A DNA stretch of 64,000 nucleotides from Chrysopilus asiliformis (GCA_964034945.1 OZ035961.1:76882188-76946187); one strand, 5' to 3'. Shown: positions 47,642-59,319, counted from the first letter of the stretch. The notes: generated by a model from the sequence alone, not told the origin. Numbers and translations: made by a program.

Positions 47642-48090
47642 CCCCGAAACTACGCGTTTTCAGTAGTCTTCGTTGAATCTCCAACATTTTTGTCTTTTAC
47701 GAGAATTGCGTATCGAAATATACCGGTATTTCAAAAAACTCAGTTTTTTGCGATCCTCTAAAAAACTTACGAGTTTTGAGGGGTTAAATGTATGATCTAA
47801 ATTGAAAAGATTAATATTTGCAAAAATTTTGCCTTTTACTGTAATCCGCTAAAAAGTAAACATCAAAAATATACAAAAATAATCTTGAAAATAATAGCTC
47901 TGGAGCATATGCTTATATTTACTTTCATCCTTGAATGTATATTACGATATTTGCGCGCGCACTATTAAAAAATTAAGTTGAGGTTAGCCTACTTAAACCG
48001 TAGAAATTCTGCGACTTAAATAATTTATGCGGATAAGTTGCTAAGTTTCGTTGGTGCAAACGGCACTTAAAATCTTGATCTCCTTTGAAC

Positions 48091-48412
48091 CACAGATATC
48101 GGAATTAGAATAGATATCGTGTTTTGCTATCTCAAATGGGCCACTGAAATGTCAAAATATTATTATGGGGAAAGGAGATAAATATATCATGCTTCGTTTT
48201 GGAATATAGAATGTTTGTAGTTCACTTAAAAGCTAAAATTCATTTTTAATTTGAAACTTGATAAAAGCAAAGTTGGCAATTCTGGATTCATTTCACTATG
48301 GTATGCAAATAAATTTTAGGCTTATGAAAATAGAGAAAGCATTAGTGTTTTTGGCCCATTTCTTTATACGGGCTTTTCAAGTAAGGCGCATTCTATGGGC
48401 TATATTTCTGTG
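48091..48412. mobile_element. 322-bp hAT-type MITE, copy 2
   Basis: Nearly identical to the copy at 5,523, in the same orientation and of the same length, but flanked by a different 8-bp duplication, CTTTGAAC (48,083-48,090 and 48,413-48,420). I see two substitutions by eye (an A/G near 48,346 and an A/C near 48,400). Two independent, recent insertions are the natural reading. Confidence 0.92.
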
Positions 48413-50342
48413 CTTTGAACGCATAAATAGCTAATTTTATTGGTGTAAATATTAGGTCGTCCCCTTTGTTTTTTTTGTGCTAAGAAGGAGGTGCTCTGCT
48501 TCGGGAAATAATTTCGCGGTCATTTCCCCCCTCAATCCTTTCTATGATTAACTTCTAGACATGTAGCGAGATATATTGAGTTGGTAAATTTAGTTACTCG
48601 ACTTGATCAGAATCTAATGTTGTGTCTGGGGAAATTCCAATCGTAACACGAAGAAAAACGAAATTTTCGTTGATTTGTCGGTCCCAAGTTTTGGTAATTT
48701 GCGTTTTCCGTGACTTAAAGTTCATATAGCATCCGAAATAAAAATAAATAACGAAAAACAGCAACTTTGGTTGAATAAGTGGAAAATAGAAGCAATGTTT
48801 GAAAATCTCATGTTTTTTCCAAATGAATCTTACGACAAATATGTTTACTTACAGTAAGGCCACGAGAAGTTAATGAATGAAGCGTAAGACGATTTTGTTT
48901 TTCTTATGCTTAAAATGTTCTAATTTTTTTCTCATATTTCAATTTTTTCTTGACTGTTTGGTACTGGATTGAGGCTGTATTGCTGCTAAAAATTTCTTGA
49001 TTTCATATACAAACGGACAGTCTATATATTAGTTCTCACCATAAAAAATATGAGATAGTTTTGTCTATTGGAACGCCTCAGTATGTTGAAGAAGGAATTT
49101 TGCTCTTGGCTACTATGATGTGGCTATTTTTTTTTAAAGAAATACAAAATAAAAAAAATTGAAGAAAGTTATTTACAATATTGCCAAGTTTCACTCGGCC
49201 ATATAAATTGTAACTATGTTCGATTCATAAACTATAAACCGCAATTAAAGCTTTTCAAGTTAAATGTTTATGAAAAATAAATTTTTTTTTGGAGTTGAAC
49301 CCTATTGAATTTTCTAAAGCGCAAAACACAAACACGATTTTTCTCCGTGTACTTCGAGAAATTCAATATTTATTTACTAGAAATTCAATTAGGTCTCCGC
49401 TCATGGTCGTCGGCTGGTACCGATTGGGAAGCAGGGGGGCGAAAAGGATTCCTTTCTTCATGCTGTGTTTCATTATTGTTATTTTATTTGAAATAAAGAC
49501 TACTTTAACAGCATTTACACAAAAATAGCCCATTGCATGATATCTTTTCAGGCTAGTCCCGAATTTAGGCTTGTTGTCCCAGTGTCGTGGAAACTAAATT
49601 TTTGCTCCGGATTGTTGAAATTAGTGTAATAATTTTTCAAACACTAGAAAGAACGATCACTAAATATGCAAAACGTAATCTATTTCGACTGGAGGCTGCT
49701 CCAAAATACATTTTTTTCGTCTGCGGCAGATTTTTTCAACGAATTTAAGCAAATTTTTGCTTGGGACTGTGTATGTATTAATTCAAAAACCTGCGCCGCA
49801 TTCTTTTTCAAAAATTTCGCCTGCGGCGCATATTATTGTTTTTTTTCCTTGGTTTTAATCTAAATTAAGTTTTATTTTTATAATTTGTATTTTTATAAGT
49901 TTTATAATTTGTTGCTCATCTTGTCCCGAATTGGTCTAAAAAGGTGTGGTCACCCTATTCATAAACGAACTTTTGACCCGTCCCCCCTGGAAAAATGTAT
50001 TAAACATTTTTTTATTATAAGAAAAATTATATTTTTGTTTATTAATTTTCTTTTTTTTTCTCTTTTAGGTAAGTAACACATGAACTTGTGGTAAAAATAG
50101 TAGATATGTGAGTAAATTTAAAATTATTTGAAAATTTAATGTTTATACTCTACATGAGAATAATATAGGAGTTAACGGATCGAAATAATTGTTGGATAAA
50201 CAAATGATTTGCACAAAAAAAATCCTGGACATGAGAAAGATTTTGATTTGCGTCTTTCCGCCAATCTGTAAGCACGATGGACGCCAAACAAAGTTTAGCA
50301 GCAGTGTAAGAAAAACCGGAGTTTAGGTTATTAATCTATCTA
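48413..50342. other. Intronic stretch, nothing recognisable
   Basis: No element ends or protein families seen. Short GCCTGCGGCGCAT and TGCGCCGCA motifs near 49,790-49,830 are inverted copies. Confidence 0.4.
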
Positions 50343-50365
50343 TCTATATATATAAAAATGGATGT

Positions 50366-50474
50366 ATGTATGTATCTTCTTCTATATTACTAAAAATGGA
50401 TGTATGTATGTATGTATGTGTGTTTGTATGTATGTATGTATGTATGTATGTATGTATGTATGTATGTATGTATG
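50366..50474. repeat. (TATG)n microsatellite
   Basis: GTATGTATGTATGTATG repeats with brief interruptions near the Helitron 5' end. Confidence 0.95.
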
Positions 50475-50979
50475 TGGCTTATAGACTTCTAAGCCGCTGA
50501 ACCGATTTTGACCAAATTTTCAGGAAAACTTTAGATTAGCACAGAGGGTGTTTCTGTGAAGTTTGGTGCACCTACCCCTTAAGCTTCCCCCCTCTCCCAT
50601 ACAATCCAAAAAGTTATTTGCAAATTTCTCGAAAACGGTTCACTTTATTGCAAAACTCCAAGAACAAACAGTGTTTAGAATCCAATTCTACATAAATACT
50701 CAATACATGAAAATTCAATTGGAACACCTTTTGAAATTCTTATTGCAAAATTTCACTCTAATAAAAAATGTTGTATGTTTGTTTCTTTATGACTTTACCT
50801 CCTACAACGTTATTATATTGGGCAACCTGCTACTTCAAAAACTCATTAAAAAAAGGAATGCAAAGATACCAAAAATTGTTTGTTGGGTCACAAAGAAAAA
50901 TGTCTCTAAAAAAATTTCCCTTTTTTGGGTTAATTATCTGCATTTGAGTCGAGGCCGAAGGCCGAGTAAAGAGGAAGGC

Positions 50980-51023
50980 GAGGTTACGTAAAATTATTTA
51001 TTTAAATAATTTTACGTAACCTC
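50980..51023. repeat. Perfect palindrome in the Helitron
   Basis: GAGGTTACGTAAAATTATTT plus A, then TT, then the exact reverse complement: 21-bp arms with a 2-base centre. Confidence 0.95.
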
Positions 51024-51167
51024 TCCATACATCAAATTCCAACAATTCAAGCGCGAGGGGCGAGGCCGAAGGCCGAGTAGTTGTGGAGGCCGACGGGGGC
51101 AGGGAGGCCGAAGGCCGACCTGCGGAAGGGGGATGAACCGCGAAGCGGTTCGGGGCGCAGCCCCTAG

Positions 51168-53835
51168 TAAATAATATTAACCTATGTCAAAACGCTAAAC
51201 TGAGTGCTAAATTTAATTACTCTCGGGGGTATGTTTAAGTAACTGATTAACTTCAAATTCTACAATATTTTGCCTGCGAACATCAGGTTAAATGATTTTT
51301 ATCGAGGTGTGAACATTTATAAACACATTTATAGTAAATGGGAAGTTTTAATCTCAAACACATTGAAAATTCGGATTGTTGGCTTGTTTTCTAAATGTTG
51401 GCATGTCCCATTGCCTAAATTTTGGCATACCCCAGAATGAAAATTTGCATAATTTTAGGGAGGTCAAGAAAGACCCTAAACATTGATGGTCGCCGATAAA
51501 AAAAAACTTATCTCTTATTTTCTAACATTCTTTCACATATGTAAGTTTCAACAAGATCTGAGAGTTGCACCTCGTGAGGTTTACTTGTTAGAGCAGTTTG
51601 CAACAACGAAACTTACCAACCTTTGTTCAACTTAAATAATTTAAATCCCATAATTTCGATCGTTTAATTAGGCTTTATTTTTTAAGAAAAGTACGCGCAA
51701 ACGAACCTTGGTTCTCGAGTTTTTGAGTATATAGTTTTATATAGTTTTTAACGGATCTGAGTTTTTGTATAATCAATTTCAATATATATCTAATTGTTCA
51801 TCATGTAAGAAGAGTTACATTCCACAGCTAGGTAAAAAAAAGCTATGTTTTTCCCTAAAACAAATTTTCACGGAATTTTTAAATTCTCTAATATTTTCCC
51901 TCCAACTGTAGTGTTTGTTTTAACAAATACGGAAACTTTTTGAGGGAGCGAAATTCAATGTAGAGAATGTAATGAGTGCACAATTTTTTCGGTGTTTCTT
52001 TTTGGTGGAAAGTTTATATTTTATGAAATTACCCTGCTGTAGTTTTATATAGTTGAAATTTGCCCGAAAAAAACCCTAAAAAGTGGCTACTGTTTTTTTA
52101 CCTCTCTTGGTTAGCAAAAAGTGTAATTACCTCATTTGACAAGATTTTGAATGTTTTTGGCACTTTCCTATTGGAAAGGAAGATATACAGTTGAGTTATT
52201 TTAAGGAAGTTTAAAAGATTAAACTAATAAATAACGTAGAACAAGCAGTAAAAATCCTACAGTATTTTATTTTCGTTTGTCAAATTTGAATTTCACCTTT
52301 TTTTTAAAGAAAGTTTTGCTACTTTTATCAAAAAAAAATATATAAAAAAAACGTCTTGAAATGACGTCATTTAGGTGATTTTTTCCCATTGTTTTAAAAG
52401 ATTTGTGTCGCCTTCTACCTCTAAATTTATTCAAATCCGTGTATCTATCCTTCGTGGTCACAAAATACGTACTTCGATTCACAATTTCCCACCTGACATT
52501 TTTATTGGGGCCCATACATCACGTTGGATGATCATCATTTCAAATAATTTGTGACGGCTTTTCCATGGCGTGTGGAGGTTTTCTCCCAGCTACAATTTTC
52601 AAATTAATCCTCCATTGAGATCTCTTGGGGTTAAAATTGGGAAAATTTTTGGTAGTTTCCTACGTGCTTCTTAAAGCTTTTCCCATTAATATTTTTTGTT
52701 TGTGTGACTACAGTTTGAAAGTTGTGTTTCGATTTTATTTCGAAAAATTTTTCTTTTCTAAATTTTATGCTGTGGGTTGACATGGCTCAATTCTCGGCTC
52801 ACTGACACCACTAACTCATTGAACTGGTAGACTCGAGATTGACGGCAGGCGAAAGAGGATAAGAAGTTATAGTTCAGAACGAAAATAGATAAATCAGTGG
52901 CACACACAAGTTATCGGGTAGGTGAGTAGAAAAATTATGGGAAAAACTTATTTTCGTTCCAGAAAGCAGGAATAATAAAATCATCGCAATAAAAATAATA
53001 AGATTTTAATTTTATTTACGAATATATTCTGTCCCTCATTCGTTTATTGTTTTATTTTATTATTATTGCTTTTCATGATGGTTAATCCTTTGATGGCTTA
53101 CTCACTCATTTACCAAAGTGACATTCATTTTCTCTGTTATTTGTTAATTTTCCGCCCAATATTCGCTTTACCTAAGCAAAAAAAAAACACTTTACATGTC
53201 CAAAAATACTCGCTTTAAACACAGTCTTTGAGATTTTCATGAGTTCTCTTCAGCGATGAATTCTTAATAAACGAAGCGGTGCGTCGCCAAGAAAGCAAAA
53301 TCCACCTTCGAATCAAGGTGCTAAGTGAAGATTTATTTGTGGAAAGACTCATAACTTCAACTTCCGGTTTAATGTATATTTTTGATATTTTCATATTCTA
53401 TTCTCTGGCCGATTTCACCCTTTTAGTATGCCAGGGCATATTTATTGTGAAATTAAAGTTTTACACAACCTGCTCGATAGATAGCGGATTTCAAGCAAAA
53501 TATTTTTCTTTAAATGACGATTTTCTAGCTCAATTATTGCTGAATCGTCAAGAAATTCGGCTGGAAACTACAACTAAGTAGCATAAAAGGTCGTAATGTG
53601 GTTGTTGCAGCCATAAAGTCACGAAATTAAGGTACGTGACGACCACTTTACGATCTTTAGTTCTCCTTGAGAAAGGATTATGATATCCAGAAATGAAAAA
53701 AAATATTGAAAAACTTCCTCTTCCCTCACACAAATTTTAAAAACTCCATTCAAGATTTGGGATTTTATTTGCAAAAACAGCGTGTTTTGTTGGCACAATC
53801 CTATCATAAAAAAAAAATCGCCAGCCTGTATTAAA
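51168..53835. other. Intronic stretch, nothing recognisable
   Basis: No transposon ends seen. The 100-codon frame at 53,279 is hydrophobic-rich but not a recognisable protein, and no splice context supports it. Confidence 0.4.
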
Positions 53836-54470
53836 ACATAACAAAATCTATAATTGCCAATCTGGCAATCATTGGAGACCCGTATGGTGATATTCGTATC
53901 AAAATTCGAACAGTTGTACCAAAATTCCACTTTGAAGTCAAACTTTCCAATAAGAATTTTTAAAATTTATTCCAATCGGATTTTGATGTATGGGAGTTTT
54001 ATGTAGAATCATATCCTAAATAACTTTTGTTCTTGCACTTTTTTGATAAGATGCACCGTTTTTGAGATATTCGCAAAAAACGTTTTCGTTCGTATGGGGG
54101 GTACCCCCCCTAATGGTCCATTTTTGCCCATTAACGAACTTGGCCTCGCATTTTACGAAAAACGGATATGTGCAAACTTTCAAGTCTCTAGCTCAATTCG
54201 TGCGCCCGCAATCCGCGCCACAGACAGACGGACAGACAGACAGACGGACAGACAGACAGACGGACAGACAGACGGACAGACAGACAGACGGACAGACAGA
54301 CAGACGGACAGACAGACGGACAGACAGACGGACGGACATGCAAAATTCAACTTTTTTTATCATTCTAAACACACTGGTGTAATTCATTTTTTTGTGTGAT
54401 AACGGGATCTTGGCGTTACAAACGGTAAGGCAAAGTTAATATACCCTTTGGTTTCACCATACGGGTATAA
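53836..54470 (+). repeat. Family D repeat, longest microsatellite
   Basis: A complete copy from AAACATAACAAAATCTATAA to CACCATACGGGTATA. Between lie the TGTATGGGAGTTTTATGTAG module, TTTTGAGATATTCGCAAAAA, a GTACCCCCCC tract and a GACA/GACG microsatellite at about 54,223-54,338. Two overlapping open frames across the microsatellite (118 and 106 codons) are repeat artefacts. Confidence 0.9.
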
Positions 54471-56267
54471 AAATGTTTTATTTCTAAGTTCAACATTAGA
54501 GGAACCAAGCCTAAATGAGAACTAAAGATTTATGAAAAAAGATGTTTTTCACTTAAAAAACCAATTTTCATTTTTCTTGCGGTAAACGATCGGTCTTCTT
54601 GCATCAAAATATCCAGAAATAGATGCCCGCCAGACGCAAAATATACAAACAAAGTAAACGCGAAAGTTTTCTTTTTACATAAATATATCCGTACCGCTGT
54701 CGTTACGTTTTTTATGTCTGTGTTCATTTGATTTGCTTGTATTTTGACGGATTTTCTTATAATGTTTGAACAATCACAAAGACAGCAAGCATATTATAAT
54801 AAAAGGAAAATGGGCAAAATCATACAAGTGCGTATCTAGAACGATATGAGATTATGTCGCAAAGACGCACTTTTATAATTTCAAATAGAATTCTCTTCGT
54901 TTTATAAAAATGTATTCGTTTGTTTGTGATTTTTATAGGAATTCCAGTTCTTAGTCATTTAGGGCTTTCTAGGAAAAAATAAAATGGGGAACATTGGATA
55001 TGGCGAGATTTCTACAAGAAAACTCTAATCTGTAAGGATAAATCCACTAGTCGTACCATTTGTCATACAGAAGCAAATAACCGCTACACAAAATTACATA
55101 AATTAATTCTATAAAACGAAATTCAAATTGCCATTCTCTTTAATCTGAGTAGAACCTCTACGGCAGTACCGTAATAAGGAAATAGTTTTATTCGTGTTTC
55201 TTTTTAAAAGTTTCTGGAAAAATTTCGTTATATAGAGGTTTCACTGTACAAGTACAGCTCATCCTCATTCGGTAGTAAAGTTCTATAAAAACAATACGCA
55301 GTTCGTATGTTGCCACTTCGGTCGGAATTATATGCGTGGGGAAGTCGAAAAATTCACCAATCTGCTTCAAATCGGTTGACCGATTCGCTTCAAATCTCAA
55401 AATTCTATTTCACGAAACACTTGAAAATGATCTTATTTTTTGGAGTTTCTAACTTTTGTCAAACTAACTAGCATTTTGAAAATTACGTCCTTTTTTGAAA
55501 AAAAAAAAAAAAAAAACGACGAATATCACTTTTTTTGACGAATACACCCGGGGGCCCCGGAAGGGTCCTCTAATCAAGAAATTGGATTCCGTTATATTTT
55601 TTGCAAACAAAATTGAGACAAATTTTCCCTCTTATCGATCTTTCAAAATTTCCAGGCACACAAAAATCGATTTTTATCACTTTTTTGGGGAATAAAAAGG
55701 GAATACAGGTTTAGCCCTGACTCCTCATTGGCAAAATTATCCCATCAATGGCAAAATTTGTAACTCAGTGCGTGTTTTTCAAAGAAATCAAGAAAAAAAA
55801 ATCCTCTGCGGCGCATATTTCGAGGATGGCTGGTGTATATTTATTCGTAGTAAAGAAGTGGAGTCGTAACTATGGCCTCTATTACCAATGCGAGGTTTTT
55901 CCAATCAGAGGAGGGGAGGATCAAAGAGATTTTCGTGGGGTTCCCGATTCTTAGTTACGGCATGTGTTATTGTAAGACACAATAGTCTCTCCTACTTACA
56001 ATAGTCTCTCCTACAATAACACCCGCAAAAGATCTCGTGTGATCAATTCAAATCCACTCAACTTGCATTATCGAAATTAGTAGTGATAGTTACTGCTTGG
56101 TGCTAACGACATCATCGATTTATACTGCTATCACGACATCTACTGGTGGTGGGTCGCAAAATCACACCTTACAAATGCTAAAATTTATTCGTGATTTGCA
56201 ATCCATTTAAAACTGGTGCGCAGCCGAGACGAAAAATTGTTGGAAACCTTAATTGAGGAGGCCTAGT
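54471..56267. other. Intronic stretch, nothing recognisable apart from short repeats
   Basis: It contains a poly(A) run near 55,497, an isolated GC-rich CCCGGGGGCCCCGG at about 55,547 and the compound repeat at 55,976. No exon could be supported. Confidence 0.4.
55976..56025. repeat. Short compound repeat
   Basis: ACAATAGTCTCTCCTAC occurs twice in tandem and is bracketed by GTGTTATTGTAAG and TACAATAACAC, which are inverted copies. Confidence 0.8.
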
Positions 56268-56817
56268 TATACCCGTATGGTGAAACCAAAGGGTATATTA
56301 GATTTGCCTTACCGTTTGTAACACCAAGATCCCGTCATCACACACACAAATGAATTACACCAGTGTGTTTAGAATGATAAAAATATTTAATTTTTGCATG
56401 TCCGTCCGTCCGTCTGTCCGTCCGTCCGTCTGTCTGTCTGTGGCGCGGATTGCGGGCGCACGGATTGAGCTAGAGAATGTTGTGCAGATTCGTTTTTCGT
56501 AAAATGCGAGGCTAAGTTCGTTAATTGGCAAAAATGGACCATTAGGGGGGGTACCCCTCATACGAACCAAAACTTTTTTTGCGAATATCTCAAAAACGGT
56601 GCATCTTATCAAAAAAGTGCAAGAACAAAAGTTGTTTAGGACATGATTCTACATTAAAGTTCCATACATCAAAATCCAATTGAAACAAGTTTTAAAAAAA
56701 TCTTTTTGGAAAGTTTGACTTCTTACTGAAATTTTGATACAACTGTTTGCCGTCCACCTAAATCACCATACGGGTTTTCAATAATTGCCAAATTGGCAAT
56801 TATAGCTTTTGTTATGT
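56268..56817 (-). repeat. Family D repeat
   Basis: Complete copy in inverse orientation, from TATACCCGTATGGTGAAACC to the GCCAAATTGGCAATTATAGC and GTTATG terminus, with a microsatellite near 56,400-56,452. It gives the uninterrupted version (GGTGATTTAGGTGGACGGCA on the minus strand) of the site hit by the MITE at 19.87 kb. Confidence 0.9.
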
Positions 56818-57051
56818 TTTTACTTTGGGATGTAGTGCCATAGATAGAAACACACTCTTATGTAAATAGATGTTTTTTTTTATTTGAATGACAATAAAAA
56901 AGGTATTTCAAAAGGATAAGTCATTTTTGCAAAAAAAAAAAACCTTTCTTAGAACAAGAAATCTAATAAATTGCATAAAAATAATAAACTCTCAATTCTG
57001 GGATAAAAAAAAACAAAACAGAAACACCTAATTCTATAGAATAAGAGGTAT

Positions 57052-57158
57052 CTATATTAGAACGCGAGTATCTTGCGGTTCATGTGTGATATCATCAAAC
57101 GTATTACGCGCAGTACTGCCGTCGTCGTCGCCACCGCCAACATGAGCTAATTTTATTA
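57052..57158 (-). other. Possible 3' terminal exon 5 of an opposite-strand gene
   Basis: After TTAGTCACCAG the minus strand reads IKLAHVGGGDDDGSTARNTF then DDITHEPQDTRVLI to a stop (34 residues), in the same two-base phase as the 58.0-kb segment. The hydrophobic C-terminus (VLI) could be a PDZ ligand; unrecognised. Confidence 0.32.
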
Positions 57159-57920
57159 CTGGTGACTAAGGCAGGTAGTGGTGCGACTGCCAAATTTGAT
57201 TAGACTTGGCTAACGGTAATTTGCTTGCCAATAACAAATACTACTACCACTAGAATTATATAATTATGTGTACTACCCTCTACTATTTGAGTATAGTACA
57301 AAATCCATGTATTTATACATCTTGCACATATTATCACCAACACCAATTCAAATGGCAGCTCGAAATGTCATCATTAAAGAAATTTACCACTCAAACCTAC
57401 TTGTGATTGTAATATTGTTTATTCTAGAGTAGATTTTCTACAGTGGTACGCTATTTGGAGACTTATAGTGGTAGAGGCGTAAGCTTAGTAGATTGATGTC
57501 TCATTCTCTTTCTTCGATATCAGTAAAACCTAAAATTCTTTAATTCAGGCTTATCTAGTAGAAAATGACAGAATTAAGCAAGTTGTGCATGTTCTTTAAG
57601 TTTCCTTGAGACGCTTTTTGACACAAATCTAATAGCTGTGAGTCCTTTCTTGGCAAATGTATCCAAATTTATTAACCGACAATAAGTTTTTTTTGTTTTG
57701 TTTTAGCCAACAAATCTAGTCGACTTAGTCATCTCTAATCATCGTAAATTCAAATGTGGTACTTAGAGCCAAGCTTTAATTCTAATTAGTCATAGTTACG
57801 CTGAGGGAACTAGAATTTCATTCACAATTACTGAGGCGGTTTAATTTTGAATTTTGACATTTCACATGCTTGTTTGTCGCTCTGAATGCTTAAGCAGCCA
57901 CCGAAAACAGTTGACAACTT

Positions 57921-58036
57921 CTAGCTAACATATGTGAAGTGATCCTCCTGCAGTGATTCATAAAAATGTGTTTTGGGAGCCCCGTCTTCGGTTGCGGATG
58001 GATCATCATCGCGATCGTGATTTAGTGACACCCGTG
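57921..58036 (-). other. Possible 3' terminal exon 4 of an opposite-strand gene
   Basis: After ATCTTTACAG the minus strand reads RVSLNHDRDDDPSATEDGAP then KTHFYESLQEDHFTYVS to a stop (37 residues, two bases of a split codon first). The acidic, polar sequence and raised GC look coding; RVSL is a kinase-site-like start. Confidence 0.32.
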
Positions 58037-58188
58037 CTGTAAAGATCTTTAGATTCTGCAGAGTTATAAAACCATCAAGCATATTAAGATCCGTATATTT
58101 TCTGTATTTTTATTTTTTCGGGTGTCAGTTGAATCTTTTTTTTTTTATTTTTACTTTTGCAACGTGCGATCACAGGAAAACTGATGAT

Positions 58189-58315
58189 TCAAAGGCCACC
58201 CGATCGATCGATGCCAAGTTGGTTCCGAAAATTGACTTGCACTGGGTTAGACTTGGCATCGGCAAATAAACGAAAGAATGGCTCCGCTTCGATGTTAGAT
58301 TTGGATTTAGTTAGA
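58189..58315 (-). other. Possible 3' terminal exon 3 of an opposite-strand gene
   Basis: After ATATACAAG the minus strand reads LTKSKSNIEAEPFFRLFADA then NQLGIDRSGGL to a stop, with the same one-base phase as the two segments above. Unrecognised. Confidence 0.22.
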
Positions 58316-58383
58316 CTTGTATATCGAAAATAGTGGAAGGTGGGAAGGGGTGCGCTTATATGTAGATGCAAGGTGCTATTTTA

Positions 58384-58537
58384 CTATAGCTTGAAGCTTC
58401 TTGGCTTCGGGTGATTGTGATTTCGATTGAATTGGGAAGACCCCTGTGTGTGACTTGTCACCGGACTATGTTCACTTCTGGTTAATGCTGCATGATGATG
58501 CCCGCGACATCTAATATTGGTGGCACGGCCCGCGAAA
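58384..58537 (-). other. Possible 3' terminal exon 2 of an opposite-strand gene
   Basis: After GTGTGCTTATAG the minus strand reads FAGRATNIRCRGHHHAALTR, SEHSPVTSHTQGSSQF and PKPRSFKL to a stop (50 residues, one base of a split codon first). His/Ser-rich; unrecognised. Confidence 0.27.
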
Positions 58538-58852
58538 CTATAAGCACACAATGTATAAGCTTTTTATTTTTAATTTTTGACGTTGATTCTTATTTTTAAT
58601 GGGTCTTTTTTCTTCGCCATGGCGTTTTTCTGTCATTTATTTATTTTGTTCTTTCTATTTTTCACTGCTACTTTCGTTTGACTTTTATTTCGAGAATATC
58701 TATTTTTATTGACGGTTTGTCACACACAAAAGTGGCGCCTTGACGCGCGACGCTCGTTTCGATTTCGAAACAGAAACAGAATTTCGCTGGCTTTTTGTTT
58801 GTACAAGGAACGGGATGAGGTCGTTCTTCAAAAAATTGTTGACTTGATTTGA

Positions 58853-58949
58853 TCAAAGCATTATTGATCGAGGGCGAGGGGTCAGAAGTGGAGATCGATG
58901 TTGAAACGACGATGATGATAGTGCTACTGCGGTCAAAACGTTCCTCAAA
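58853..58949 (-). other. Possible 3' terminal exon 1 of an opposite-strand gene
   Basis: After TTGCCTCAG the minus strand reads LRNVLTAVALSSSS and then RSPLLTPRPRSIML to a stop (31 residues, one base of a split codon first). One of several short stop-terminated, acceptor-preceded segments between 57.0 and 59.4 kb. Confidence 0.22.
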
Positions 58950-59319
58950 CTGAGGCAATTTTGTGTCTTTTTGTAAATAAAAGCTTAAGAAAGAAACGTC
59001 CTTTAAAATTATTTTGATAATAAATTAGATGAACATTTTAAATTGCTAACAACATGAAACAGAGCTGTGAACATGACGAAAATTTTCACACGGGTGGCTA
59101 ACGTCAAAAAAAATTATAATAATAAAATATGTTCATTTTTCTCTATTTATTGTTATTTATTGGATGTATTTATGGGAAAAATTTAGCTGGACTTTCTCTC
59201 TATTTTATCATAAAGAGAATATGTTGGTATGATTTGTCTCTTATTGTAATATTTCCGGTCCTTGTTTTGTACAGTGGTGGTTCTATTTTTTCTGTATTAA
59301 TATATTAAAAAAATAATTT

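Larger units (their letters stand above)
45155..47885 (+). repeat. Family F repeat split by three later insertions
   Basis: Pieces in consistent order: 45,155-45,226 (GCCTAAAAACCTTTCCC), 46,266-46,335 (CACTCCCGAGTCGACTTACA, GTCTGTCTGTGCACAAGATA), 46,880-47,021 (ACAGCCATGAAATTTTGCAG, AACCGGAAATAACCAAAATG) and 47,642-47,885 (CCCGAAACTACGCGTTTTCA). Between them lie a TIR element, a second repeat-rich insertion and a truncated LINE. Confidence 0.7.
50343..51167 (+). mobile_element. Non-autonomous Helitron
   Basis: It begins TCTATATATATAAAAATGG after an A, the usual 5' form of insect Helitrons, and ends in two hairpins followed by CTAG and then T: GAACCGC-GAA-GCGGTTC (51,135-51,151) and GGGGC-GCA-GCCCC (51,152-51,164). 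This satisfies the TC..CTRR, A^T insertion rule. The interior holds a TATG microsatellite, a module also found in family D, three copies of GAGGCCGAAGGCCGA and a 43-base palindrome. There is no Rep/helicase. The start could also be at an earlier TC of the TCTA run (50,335 or 50,339). Confidence 0.82.

Noticed and set aside
50563..50991. 142-codon frame inside the Helitron
   Set aside because: It runs through the module shared with family D and into GAGGCCGAAGGCCGA repeats; no Rep or helicase motifs.
54043..54399. 118- and 106-codon overlapping frames with TDRQTDRQ repeats
   Set aside because: They are produced by the GACA/GACG microsatellite of a family D repeat, which has no stops in several frames. 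Other D copies give the same pattern with different lengths and broken flanks.
58425..58450. TGGGAAGACCCC reading WEDP, as in the second half of WW1
   Set aside because: In that frame the neighbours are RLN before and CVstop after, with no HNT..T context and no acceptor. It is a chance match; on the minus strand it lies inside another coding-like segment.
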